A stretch of 5,198 nt of DNA. Origin: Acidimicrobiia bacterium (GTDB lineage Bacteria > Actinomycetota > Acidimicrobiia > Spongiisociales > SHLN01). The notes beneath the pieces are model-generated. The model was not told where the DNA came from. It did no database searches and saw only the letters and a list, made by a program, of their open reading frames with translations. Numbering within the stretch: the first letter of the stretch is position 1; each line of letters begins with the position of its first letter. The position numbers and the translations under genes were made by a program. The stretch covers positions 1-5,198 of the forward strand of contig JABDOU010000107.1 of the NCBI GenBank assembly GCA_013043085.1, written 5' to 3'. Of the stretch, positions 1 to 5,198 are shown piece after piece.

Positions 1-524
1 GCGATGCGGTGTGAAACCACTCCGTCGAAATACCCCTGCTCGGCCAGAAACACGAAGCTATTGACTGTCTCAGGAGCCGCAGATGGATCCAACTCGAGGA
101 CGATGTTGCCACACGATGTCGAGACGGTCGCGGTCACGTTCGCAGCAGACCCAATGCCCATGTCTTCCGGGGCATCGAACGACATCGGCGTCAGAGGCGG
201 TGGGGCTTGCGCAGCACACGCCACCGGTTGTTCTCTGAATGCGAGGTATTCGGCACTCAAGCCTTCCGTTGATTCTTCGGTTGCAAGTGTCGTGGTCGAC
301 GACGACGCGGTTGTAGTGGTCGTGGTGGTGAGGGTCTCGGCCGTCAATTCGGATGGTCGATTCGAGAAGAAGATGATTGCGGCTCCGATTGCGAGAGCGA
401 TTGCTATCAGGGTGCCGAGGCTTCGAAGATTTGAAACGCGGCGATCTTTGGCAGCTTGCTTTGCTTGCTGCTCCATCTTCCGAGCGCGGTTCTCTTTCTG
501 GCGTTGACGTTTGTCCGTACCCAT
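1..524 (-). CDS. Membrane-anchored cyclophilin-type peptidyl-prolyl cis-trans isomerase (3' part missing)
   Basis: Reading the minus strand from ATG at 524-522 gives 174 residues with no stop before the window edge, so the C-terminal part lies outside. Residues 1-30 are strongly basic (starts MGTDKRQRQKENRARK). Residues 36-53 form one hydrophobic helix. Residues 61-90 are a Thr/Ser-rich linker with seven consecutive Thr. The cyclophilin domain begins near residue 130: CGNIVLELDPSAAPETVNSF is followed by GYFDGVVSHRI, the family's YDG-x-x-FHR region with Ser where Phe is usual. The basic N-terminus predicts an inside-anchored protein with the isomerase domain outside the membrane, where it would speed proline isomerisation during folding of exported proteins. 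Cys103 and Cys138 could pair outside the cell (inference). No Shine-Dalgarno precedes the ATG, but TATAGT ends 8 bases before it, so the mRNA may be leaderless. It is divergent from the channel gene. Confidence 0.9.
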   Translation of the reverse strand, partial: MGTDKRQRQKENRARKMEQQAKQAAKDRRVSNLRSLGTLIAIALAIGAAIIFFSNRPSELTAETLTTTTTTTASSSTTTLATEESTEGLSAEYLAFREQPVACAAQAPPPLTPMSFDAPEDMGIGSAANVTATVSTSCGNIVLELDPSAAPETVNSFVFLAEQGYFDGVVSHRI

Positions 525-532
525 AGCGGGCA

Positions 533-563
533 ACTATACGACGCATTGAGGGTTGAGACTCAA
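533..563 (-). promoter_or_regulatory. Likely promoter of the cyclophilin gene
   Basis: On the minus strand TTGAGT (563-558) and TATAGT (538-533) resemble -35 and -10 boxes of a housekeeping sigma factor, with a slightly long 19-base spacer. The -10 box ends 8 bases before the ATG at 524, so transcription would begin at or next to the start codon. This fits the absence of a Shine-Dalgarno there. The -35 box lies inside the palindrome at 551-565. The match is by eye. Confidence 0.5.
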
Positions 564-565
564 CC
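551..565. repeat. 15-base palindrome between divergent genes, possible operator
   Basis: GGTTGAG and CTCAACC form a perfect 7-base inverted repeat around one central A. It lies in the divergent control region, covers the presumed -35 box of the cyclophilin gene and includes the alternative TTG start of the channel gene (553-555). A dimeric repressor could bind here, but no regulator gene is visible in the window and the repeat is short enough to occur by chance. Confidence 0.35.
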
Positions 566-600
566 GCAATGGGCTAGCCGGGCTGGCTACCGTTGCCGCT

Positions 601-1623
601 GTGATCGACGTCATCAACACGATATGGCCTGCCACCGTTGCGGTCCTTGTCCTTCTCACGATCTACGTCGGTGGGATCCGCTACCTCCGTCGTCGCGCAG
701 ATCTCAAGACCGAACATGACAACATTCGTGCGCAGCTCGCAGTCACCCTCGCTGTGGGAATTGCAGTTGTCGGTGTGATTCTGGCTTTGCCGATTGAAAA
801 CAATCTGCGCAACTCTTTGCTCCAGTTGTTTGGTCTCCTCGTGACGGCTGTGATTGGCCTTTCGGCGACGACCCATGTGAGCAATGCGTTTGCAGGGCTC
901 ATGCTGCGCTCACGTCGGGCGTTCCGGCCGGGAGACTTCATCCGCTTCGATGGTCATTTTGGGCGGGTGACGGACATGGGATTGTTCCACACCGAGGTGC
1001 AGACCGAGGATCGGGATCTCACTACCGTTCCCAACCTCCTTCTGGTTTCGAGTCCGGTGACGGTGATTCGCGCAACCGGGACGGTCATCTCGGCCAATGT
1101 GTCACTTGGGTATGAGGTCGATCACCGTTCAGTGGAGGTCGCGTTGCTGGCGGCTGGACTGGAGGCAGAGCTCGTAGATCCATTCGTCCACGTCGTGGAG
1201 CTGGGTGACTACTCGGTCAGTTATCGGCTCGCTGGATTGCTTGAATCCCCAAAGACGCTGCTGTCTTCGCGTTCACGGCTGCGTACGGCGATGATTGATG
1301 CCTTACATAGAGCTGAAATCGAAATCGTGTCACCGACGTTCATGAACCAACGGCAGGTCGGCTCGAACGAAACCTTTATTCCGAAAATCGCGCCGCCGGC
1401 CACCAGAGCGGACCAGGTTGATGCCGAGGCCCTTATGTTCGACAAGGCAGATATGGCCGAGAGCGTTGAGCGACTGCGCGACCGTAAGGCCGCCATCGAG
1501 AACGAGTTGAAGGAAGTCGAAGGTCGCGGGGACCAAGAACTCGCAGCGAGGCTCAAGCGCACGATCGAAACGTTGGCCGGCGCGATCCACGCCCGTGAGC
1601 GCCAGAAGGACCAGAGTCCGTGA
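601..1623 (+). CDS. MscS-family mechanosensitive ion channel with C-terminal coiled coil
   Basis: The 340-residue protein has three predicted membrane helices: residues 8-25, 46-64 and about 73-103. The third is the pore-lining helix and runs into SNAFAGLML...RAFRPGDFI, the MscS signature corresponding to SNLAAG...RPFRAGEYV in E. coli MscS. A beta domain follows (GRVTDMGLFHTEVQT, then VPN at 143-145). The C-terminal 60 residues (about 280-335) are charged and heptad-like (ESVERLRDRKAAIENELKEV), probably a cytoplasmic coiled coil added to the usual core. MscS channels open under membrane tension and release solutes on osmotic downshock. GTG at 601 is preferred: it puts a short tail before helix 1, and TACCGT (588-593) ends 7 bases upstream as a possible leaderless -10 box. 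TTG at 553 would add 16 residues, but GAGGG abuts it with no spacer. The gene ends 27 bases before the kinase, so co-transcription is possible. Confidence 0.85.
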   Translation: MIDVINTIWPATVAVLVLLTIYVGGIRYLRRRADLKTEHDNIRAQLAVTLAVGIAVVGVILALPIENNLRNSLLQLFGLLVTAVIGLSATTHVSNAFAGLMLRSRRAFRPGDFIRFDGHFGRVTDMGLFHTEVQTEDRDLTTVPNLLLVSSPVTVIRATGTVISANVSLGYEVDHRSVEVALLAAGLEAELVDPFVHVVELGDYSVSYRLAGLLESPKTLLSSRSRLRTAMIDALHRAEIEIVSPTFMNQRQVGSNETFIPKIAPPATRADQVDAEALMFDKADMAESVERLRDRKAAIENELKEVEGRGDQELAARLKRTIETLAGAIHARERQKDQSP

Positions 1624-1635
1624 GTTGTTGACCTC

Positions 1636-1641
1636 TACACT
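1636..1641 (+). promoter_or_regulatory. Possible -10 box of the aspartate kinase gene
   Basis: TACACT fits the actinobacterial TAnnnT -10 pattern and ends 9 bases before the ATG at 1651, which has no Shine-Dalgarno. A leaderless transcript starting near the ATG is plausible. The nearby TTGACC (1628-1633) is only 2 bases upstream and cannot be its -35 box, and no -35 is evident at normal spacing. The 27-base gap leaves no room for a lysine riboswitch or attenuator. Confidence 0.35.
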
Positions 1642-1650
1642 GCCCGGGCC

Positions 1651-2883
1651 ATGGCACTTGTAGTTCAGAAGTATGGCGGTACGTCGGTCGGCGATGCTGA
1701 TCGCATTCGGTCCGTGGCCAGCCGCGTGGTCGGTGCTGCCGCAGACGGCAATCAGGTCGTGGTTGTCGTGTCAGCGATGGGCAGCTTCACCGACGAGCTC
1801 ATCGGCCTCGCTCAGCAGGTGTCGAGCCATCCAGCACCTCGGGAGCTGGACATGCTGTTGACAGCGGGTGAACGAATCTCGATGTCGTTGCTCGCCATGG
1901 CGATTCACGACCTGGGTGCCGAGGTTCTGAGCCTCACCGGCTCCCAGGCCGGAATACTCACAGATTCGTCGCATGGCGAGGCCAGAATCACCCGCATCAG
2001 GGGCGACCGCGTTCGAGAGCATTTGGATCAGGGCAAGATCGTGATCGTGGCCGGCTTTCAAGGGGTTGATCCGGACTCGAGAGATGTAACGACCCTTGGA
2101 CGTGGTGGATCCGATGCAACCGCAGTAGCGATGGCAGCCGCGCTCGACGCCGATGCGTGTGAGATCTTCACGGATGTCGACGGCGTCTACACGGCCGATC
2201 CCAGGGTGGTACCCGATGCTCGGCTCCTGAAAGAAGTCTCGTACGAGGACATGCTCGAGCTGGCCGCGTCCGGCACCGGTGTCCTCATGATGCGGTCGGT
2301 AGAGTTTGCGAGACGATTCGGCGTAGCCCTCCATGTCAGGTCGTCGTTTCACGAACAGCCCGGAACCTGGGTCAAGGAGTCGGCCATGGAAGAAGCCATC
2401 ATCACGGGGATCGCCCACGATGTCTCCGAATCGAAGCTGACAGTTCACGGCGTTCCTGATCAGCCAGGAGTGGCTGCGCGGCTGTTTGGGAATCTGGCCG
2501 ACGCAGGCATCAACGTGGACATGATCGTTCAGAACGTGTCGATGGAAGGGGTCACGGATATCAGCTTCACGGTGCCGAAGAACGACAACGCCGCGGCGCT
2601 CGCGATTTGTGAGCGTCTTGTACCGGAGTTTCGCGCTGGGGGCGTCGATGCAGATCCCAACATTGCCCGGGTGTCCGTTGTAGGAGCAGGGATGAGATCC
2701 AATCCCGGTATCGCTGCAACGATGTTTCGTGCGCTTGGAGATAGAGCGATCAACATTCACATGATCTCTACATCTTCGATTCGAATCTCGTGTGTCATCA
2801 CTGCTGACCGGGTCGAGGAGGCCGTGCGAACGTTGCACGAAGAGTTGGTTCCACTCGACGAACCAGTTGAGGAGCACGCATGA
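1651..2883 (+). CDS. lysC: Aspartate kinase (aspartokinase), alpha subunit, ask/lysC
   Basis: This 410-residue cytoplasmic enzyme phosphorylates L-aspartate with ATP to 4-phospho-L-aspartate, the committed step to lysine/diaminopimelate, threonine and methionine. The kinase domain (about 1-240) shows KYGGTS at 7-12, Ser41, TD at 47-48, GER at 73-75, LGRGGSD at 149-155 and TDVDGVYTADPR at 174-185. Two ACT regulatory domains follow at about 263-335 and 340-400 (HGVPDQPGVAARLF; VGAGMRSNPGIAA; STSSIRIS). Length and layout are those of the class with alpha and beta subunits, usually feedback-inhibited by lysine with or without threonine. One oddity: the GxKVL segment reads SGTGVLMMRS (207-216), with Gly210 where Lys is usual. 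The ATG at 1651 gives the standard MALVVQKYGG start. The stop overlaps the next start as ATGA, so the pair is coupled. An internal start at 2386 likely makes the beta subunit. Confidence 0.97.
   Translation: MALVVQKYGGTSVGDADRIRSVASRVVGAAADGNQVVVVVSAMGSFTDELIGLAQQVSSHPAPRELDMLLTAGERISMSLLAMAIHDLGAEVLSLTGSQAGILTDSSHGEARITRIRGDRVREHLDQGKIVIVAGFQGVDPDSRDVTTLGRGGSDATAVAMAAALDADACEIFTDVDGVYTADPRVVPDARLLKEVSYEDMLELAASGTGVLMMRSVEFARRFGVALHVRSSFHEQPGTWVKESAMEEAIITGIAHDVSESKLTVHGVPDQPGVAARLFGNLADAGINVDMIVQNVSMEGVTDISFTVPKNDNAAALAICERLVPEFRAGGVDADPNIARVSVVGAGMRSNPGIAATMFRALGDRAINIHMISTSSIRISCVITADRVEEAVRTLHEELVPLDEPVEEHA
2374..2379 (+). promoter_or_regulatory. Internal ribosome binding site for the aspartate kinase beta subunit
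   Basis: AAGGAG lies within the kinase coding sequence, 6 bases before an in-frame ATG at 2386. This is a near-ideal Shine-Dalgarno and spacing, stronger than anything before the main start at 1651, which lacks one. Confidence 0.65.
2386..2883 (+). CDS. lysC: Aspartate kinase beta subunit from internal in-frame start
   Basis: Translation from the internal ATG gives 165 residues beginning MEEAIITGIAHDVSESK and containing only the two ACT domains. Known alpha2beta2 aspartokinases, such as LysC of Corynebacterium glutamicum and aspartokinase II of Bacillus subtilis, make a regulatory beta subunit of about this size from an internal start in the same frame at this domain boundary. The corynebacterial beta subunit, from memory, has a similar MEEAVLTG start. 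The consensus Shine-Dalgarno at 2374-2379 supports real use here. The beta chain would pair with the alpha ACT domains and form the effector-binding interface. Use in this organism is inferred. Confidence 0.65.
   Translation: MEEAIITGIAHDVSESKLTVHGVPDQPGVAARLFGNLADAGINVDMIVQNVSMEGVTDISFTVPKNDNAAALAICERLVPEFRAGGVDADPNIARVSVVGAGMRSNPGIAATMFRALGDRAINIHMISTSSIRISCVITADRVEEAVRTLHEELVPLDEPVEEHA
2869..2874 (+). promoter_or_regulatory. Ribosome binding site of asd inside the end of lysC
   Basis: GAGGAG stands 5 bases before the ATG at 2880. It fixes the dehydrogenase start within the last codons of the kinase gene, with the ATGA overlap expected for translational coupling. Confidence 0.75.
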
Positions 2884-3911
2884 AGCCGGGCAAAGACGGC
2901 TACAACGTCGCCATCGTGGGTGCCACAGGAGCAGTTGGCCGGACCATGCTCGAGATCTTGACGACCCGGCAGTTTCCGGTCGACAGGCTTCGACTGCTTG
3001 CGTCGAGTCGATCGGCAGGCACCGTGGTAGAAACCGCGTGGGGGGATCTCACAATCGAGGATCTCGCTACCGCCGACCCGTCCGGGACAGACATCGCCCT
3101 GTTTTCGGCAGGAGCCGACCGCTCGCGAGCGTTTGCGGGGTCATTTGCCGCGGCCGGGGCCGTGGTCATCGACAATTCATCGGCATTCCGTTCCGATCCC
3201 GACATCCCTCTGGTGGTTGCCGGAGTGAATGATCACGCGGCCTTTGCACACCGCGGAATAATCGCAAACCCCAATTGCACGACGATGGTGGCTCTCATGG
3301 GAGTCGCCCCGCTTGCCAGAATTGCCGGCCTTCGACGGATGGTCGCGACGTCCTATCAATCCGTATCCGGGTCGGGCATGGCTGCGATGGACGAGTTGGT
3401 CGACCAGGTTGCATGGTTTCAGAAGAACCGGGATGCACTGGTCTTCGGGGGCTGGGAGGAACCCGATGTCAAGGTTTATAGCAGACCAATCGGATGGAAC
3501 GTCCTGCCCTTTGCAGGCGAAATGGCCGAGGACGGCCATACCAATGAAGAGTGGAAGCTGGTAAACGAATCCAGAAAGATCCTCGATTTGCCCGCATTAG
3601 TTGTCGAGCCAACCTGTGTGCGCGTTCCGGTGATGGTCGGACATGGAATCGCGGCAAGCTGCTACTTCGATCGACCGGTTGACCGACAGGAAGCCATCGA
3701 AGCAATCAAGGCCAGTCCGGGTGTTCAGGTGTGGGCGGATCGGGTTGCTACACCGCTCGATTCGGCAGGCATTGACGATGTTCTGGTGAGTCGTATCCGT
3801 CCGACCCTGTCCGAGGATGGTGGCATCAGCCTGTGGGCGGTGGGTGACAACCTTCGAAAGGGCGCCGCCCTCAACACGATCGAAATCGCCGAGGTACTTG
3901 TCGCAGGGTGA
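2880..3911 (+). CDS. asd: Aspartate-semialdehyde dehydrogenase
   Basis: This 343-residue cytoplasmic enzyme reduces 4-phospho-aspartate with NADPH to aspartate 4-semialdehyde, the branch point to diaminopimelate/lysine and homoserine. The N-terminal NADP-binding fold shows VAIVGATGAVG (10-20). SSR at 42-44 lies where the family usually binds the NADP phosphate. DNSSAFR is at 98-104. The catalytic cysteine is Cys133 in NPNCTT, followed by SYQSVSGSG (158-166). The substrate and catalytic region has EEWKLVNESRKIL (223-235) and RVPVMVGHG (248-256), with Arg248 and His255 at the usual active-site positions. The C-terminus carries GDNLRKGAALN (322-332), typical of the family. All key residues are present and the length is normal, so it should be active. 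The ATG is set by GAGGAG 5 bases upstream and overlaps the kinase stop by 4 bases, so the two products are probably made in balanced amounts. Confidence 0.97.
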   Translation: MKPGKDGYNVAIVGATGAVGRTMLEILTTRQFPVDRLRLLASSRSAGTVVETAWGDLTIEDLATADPSGTDIALFSAGADRSRAFAGSFAAAGAVVIDNSSAFRSDPDIPLVVAGVNDHAAFAHRGIIANPNCTTMVALMGVAPLARIAGLRRMVATSYQSVSGSGMAAMDELVDQVAWFQKNRDALVFGGWEEPDVKVYSRPIGWNVLPFAGEMAEDGHTNEEWKLVNESRKILDLPALVVEPTCVRVPVMVGHGIAASCYFDRPVDRQEAIEAIKASPGVQVWADRVATPLDSAGIDDVLVSRIRPTLSEDGGISLWAVGDNLRKGAALNTIEIAEVLVAG

Positions 3912-3918
3912 CTGTCGG

Positions 3919-3948
3919 TTGACGGATAGTGGTCGATTCCGATATCGT
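3919..3948 (+). promoter_or_regulatory. Likely promoter downstream of asd
   Basis: TTGACG (3919-3924) and TATCGT (3943-3948) are separated by 18 bases and resemble housekeeping -35 and -10 boxes. Transcription would start near 3955, giving a leader of about 40 bases to the ATG at 3995. The promoter overlaps the more upstream candidate starts at 3929, 3947 and 3950, which argues against them. Confidence 0.5.
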
Positions 3949-3985
3949 GATGGCCTGGCGGCTACCCGATGAAGTCACACGTGGC

Positions 3986-3990
3986 GGGAG
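3986..3990 (+). promoter_or_regulatory. Ribosome binding site deciding the start of the two-helix membrane protein
   Basis: GGGAG lies 4 bases before the ATG at 3995. The upstream in-frame candidates (GTG 3929, GTG 3947, ATG 3950) have no comparable site, so 3995 is the preferred start. Confidence 0.5.
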
Positions 3991-3994
3991 ACTC

Positions 3995-4852
3995 ATGACA
4001 CCGCGGCAAAACATGAATTCGCCTCGATCGAGGCGCATCTTTGCTATTGCGGGATCTGTTCTACTCGTCGGTGCTGTCCTTTTGTCATTATGGATGATTG
4101 ATGTCCTCGCATTCATAGCCGGCCTCTGTGCGGTCGCAGTGCTTGGTCTGTTGTTGACAGTCCCCGCTGCCAGACGTGGCGCCAGACAGGCGCTTTCAAC
4201 CGACGGGCAGTTTGCGTCGGCGCGCGATGATCATGAACTCTGTGGATACCCGATTTCGTACACGAACCTGGGGAACGCCGCGAGGCAGACGCGCGGCCGG
4301 CTTTCTGCGTTGCTGACGGACGCGGGATGGCTGCCCGACACCCTTCATATTGTGTTGTGGGTGCTTCGGCGTGATGGCTCTCACACGTGGACGGTCGTCC
4401 GGCAGGAGATGAGCGAAGCGTCTCGGTGGACCGCAACGGTGGACGGGGCGATGTCGGATGAGGATATGACCCTCGACGGCATGATTGACCCGTACGCCGC
4501 CGCAGCCCGGCTGGCAAAAACCCAGATTGACCTGCCGATTTCGAATATCCAATTTCTGAGCTGGGGTGTTGAGCGCGATACCAGCAGAGCAGTCCTGGTG
4601 GGTTGGGCCGAAACCGACGTGCCAGCCAACGACTTGCGCGCGCACGAATACGCCGATTCAACATGGACGGCATACCTTGCTGATCTCTACGCAGAAGGAT
4701 CGGCAAAAACGATCGGCTGGGCAGGTTCGGCACAGTGGCGAGCGGGAGCCCTTTACGGGCTGGCGAGGATGGTTGAGGAGGCAGGAGGGCTACGGAAGCT
4801 GGAACGCCACCTGGCACCGAGATGGGCAAACACGATCGGGCACAATCGTTAG
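3995..4852 (+). CDS. Uncharacterised membrane protein with two N-terminal helices and a soluble C-terminal domain
   Basis: I do not recognise this 285-residue protein. A basic N-terminus (SPRSRRIF at 9-16) leads into two adjacent hydrophobic helices at about 15-34 and 36-57. ARRGAR follows at 59-64, so both ends are probably cytoplasmic. The rest (65-285) is a soluble mixed alpha/beta domain without Cys or His clusters or an obvious catalytic motif. It has alternating strand-like stretches (LHIVLWVLRRDG, HTWTVVRQEM, RAVLVGWAETDV) and a helical, Trp-containing tail (WTAYLADLYAEG; WRAGALYGLARMVEEAGG). ATG 3995 is preferred because of GGGAG upstream and the promoter at 3919-3948. Starting at GTG 3929 would add 22 residues with no hydrophobic or domain character. 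It lies 83 bases after asd in the same direction but seems to have its own promoter, and it ends in a 4-base convergent overlap with the next gene. Confidence 0.75.
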   Translation: MTPRQNMNSPRSRRIFAIAGSVLLVGAVLLSLWMIDVLAFIAGLCAVAVLGLLLTVPAARRGARQALSTDGQFASARDDHELCGYPISYTNLGNAARQTRGRLSALLTDAGWLPDTLHIVLWVLRRDGSHTWTVVRQEMSEASRWTATVDGAMSDEDMTLDGMIDPYAAAARLAKTQIDLPISNIQFLSWGVERDTSRAVLVGWAETDVPANDLRAHEYADSTWTAYLADLYAEGSAKTIGWAGSAQWRAGALYGLARMVEEAGGLRKLERHLAPRWANTIGHNR

Positions 4853-4879
4853 TTGTCGTTCAGCAGCTCATTGCCCGAT
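4835..4879. terminator. Inverted repeat at the convergent gene ends, weak bidirectional terminator candidate
   Basis: ATCGGGCA (4835-4842) and TGCCCGAT (4872-4879) pair perfectly over 8 bases with a 29-base loop across the meeting point of the two genes. A smaller alternative hairpin pairs ACGAT (4832-4836) with ATCGT (4845-4849) and is followed by a modestly T-rich stretch. Neither has a proper U-tract, the large loop is unfavourable, and both arms of the main repeat are coding sequence, so terminator function is uncertain. Confidence 0.25.
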
Positions 4880-5193
4880 GAACGTGCGATGACGAACGCA
4901 ATCAGACCTGTAAATGAAGCCAACGCAGCCATCCACCAGTCGTCGAGTGCGTAGGCGAATCCGAGACCTGTGACTGCAAGGGCTGCGATGATCACGAAGA
5001 TGCGAGTAACACCGTCGAGCGTCCCGGTCAGCCTTCCGGCCATGACGATGGTCACGCATCCGAGCAGGAGGATCAGAAGCGCTCCACGCACCGAAAACGC
5101 GCTCGAAGGACGATCGATCGTCAGATAAGCAAGCACAGGAAGCCCCGGGATCAAAGCCCCGGCCAACCGGGCCCATAAGTTGTCCCCATTCAC
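4849..5193 (-). CDS. Small four-helix membrane protein of unknown function
   Basis: This 114-residue hydrophobic protein has four predicted helices at about 8-26, 36-53, 63-82 and 87-104 with short loops. A charged loop follows helix 1 (DRPSSAF), and DDWW (84-87) precedes helix 4. The C-terminus is polar (RSSGNELLNDN). I do not recognise a family. The start shown is a GTG at 5193-5191. On this strand GTGA (5193-5190) would let it overlap a TGA of a gene lying further upstream beyond the window, a common coupled arrangement. However, the frame is still open at the window edge, so the true start could lie outside. No Shine-Dalgarno can be judged because only 5 upstream bases are present. The stop overlaps that of the convergent gene by 4 bases (4849-4852). 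Confidence 0.7.
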   Translation of the reverse strand: MNGDNLWARLAGALIPGLPVLAYLTIDRPSSAFSVRGALLILLLGCVTIVMAGRLTGTLDGVTRIFVIIAALAVTGLGFAYALDDWWMAALASFTGLIAFVIARSSGNELLNDN

Positions 5194-5198
5194 ACGAT

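Noticed and set aside
70..546. Minus-strand frame of 158 codons, and plus-strand frame at 4-507, over the cyclophilin gene
   Set aside because: The minus-strand frame starting at 524 carries a basic N-terminus, a membrane helix and clear cyclophilin motifs up to the window edge. The others are shadows, and the VVVDDD and VVVVVVV runs merely mirror the Thr-rich linker.
1642..1649. GCCCGGGC palindrome just before the aspartate kinase start
   Set aside because: An 8-base G+C palindrome is expected often in DNA of this composition and has no partner structure. It could be an operator, but nothing supports that.
1624..1650. Lysine riboswitch or leader peptide before the aspartate kinase gene
   Set aside because: Only 27 bases separate the genes, far too few for an L-box riboswitch or attenuator, and a -10-like box lies close to the ATG.
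1771..2877. Long open frame of 368 codons on the minus strand opposite the aspartate kinase gene
   Set aside because: It lies wholly antisense to a certain gene. Its translation is rich in Arg, His and Cys with no recognisable domain, as expected for a frame mirrored from a G+C-rich coding sequence.
3929..3994. Upstream starts (GTG 3929, GTG 3947, ATG 3950) for the two-helix membrane protein
   Set aside because: They lie in or beside the TTGACG/TATCGT promoter, lack a Shine-Dalgarno and add a stretch without protein character; ATG 3995 has GGGAG at suitable spacing.
4113..4829. Minus-strand frame of 238 codons opposite the two-helix membrane protein
   Set aside because: The translation is Pro/Arg/Ser-rich without domain character, whereas the plus strand gives two clean membrane helices, a promoter and a Shine-Dalgarno.
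1..5198. Search by eye for CRISPR repeats, tRNA or rRNA genes, insertion sequence ends and phage attachment sites
   Set aside because: Coding density is continuous with housekeeping-type genes, no direct repeats of useful length were seen, and no gene-free stretch exceeds about 100 bases.

Overview
The window is ordinary chromosomal DNA of moderately high G+C (clearly above 50% by eye). It most likely comes from an actinobacterium, possibly of the Acidimicrobiia type. The pointers are: a cyclophilin with a basic N-terminus, one membrane anchor and a threonine/serine-rich linker; an aspartate kinase whose residue numbering, as I recall it, matches the corynebacterial alpha/beta enzyme; several starts without a Shine-Dalgarno but with a TAnnnT -10 box just upstream, as in leaderless actinobacterial transcripts; and the tight kinase-dehydrogenase gene pair. 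The taxonomic call is inference.

Layout. Positions 1-524 (minus strand) hold the 5' part of a membrane-anchored cyclophilin-type peptidyl-prolyl isomerase, cut by the window edge. A divergent control region of about 75 bases (525-600) contains a 15-base palindrome and a likely minus-strand promoter. Then follow, all on the plus strand, an MscS-type mechanosensitive channel (601-1623; a TTG start at 553 is possible), aspartate kinase (1651-2883), aspartate-semialdehyde dehydrogenase (2880-3911, ATGA overlap with the kinase) and an unrecognised two-helix membrane protein (3995-4852). A small four-helix membrane protein (4849-5193, minus strand) converges on the last gene and overlaps it by four bases. 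No gene-free stretch exceeds 100 bases. I see no tRNA, rRNA, CRISPR array, insertion sequence or phage element.

How the genes work together. The kinase and the dehydrogenase catalyse the first two steps from aspartate to the lysine/diaminopimelate, threonine and methionine families, and their overlapping stop and start codons imply translational coupling. Inside the kinase gene a strong Shine-Dalgarno and ATG sit exactly before the regulatory ACT domains. This predicts that a separate beta subunit is made from the same message, as is known for Corynebacterium and Bacillus enzymes. The channel and the membrane proteins have no evident metabolic link to this pair.

I found no undescribed defence, mobile or biosynthetic system. 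The points most worth a second look are the internal kinase start, a lysine-to-glycine change at a kinase position that is usually lysine, the palindrome between the divergent genes, and the uncharacterised membrane proteins.
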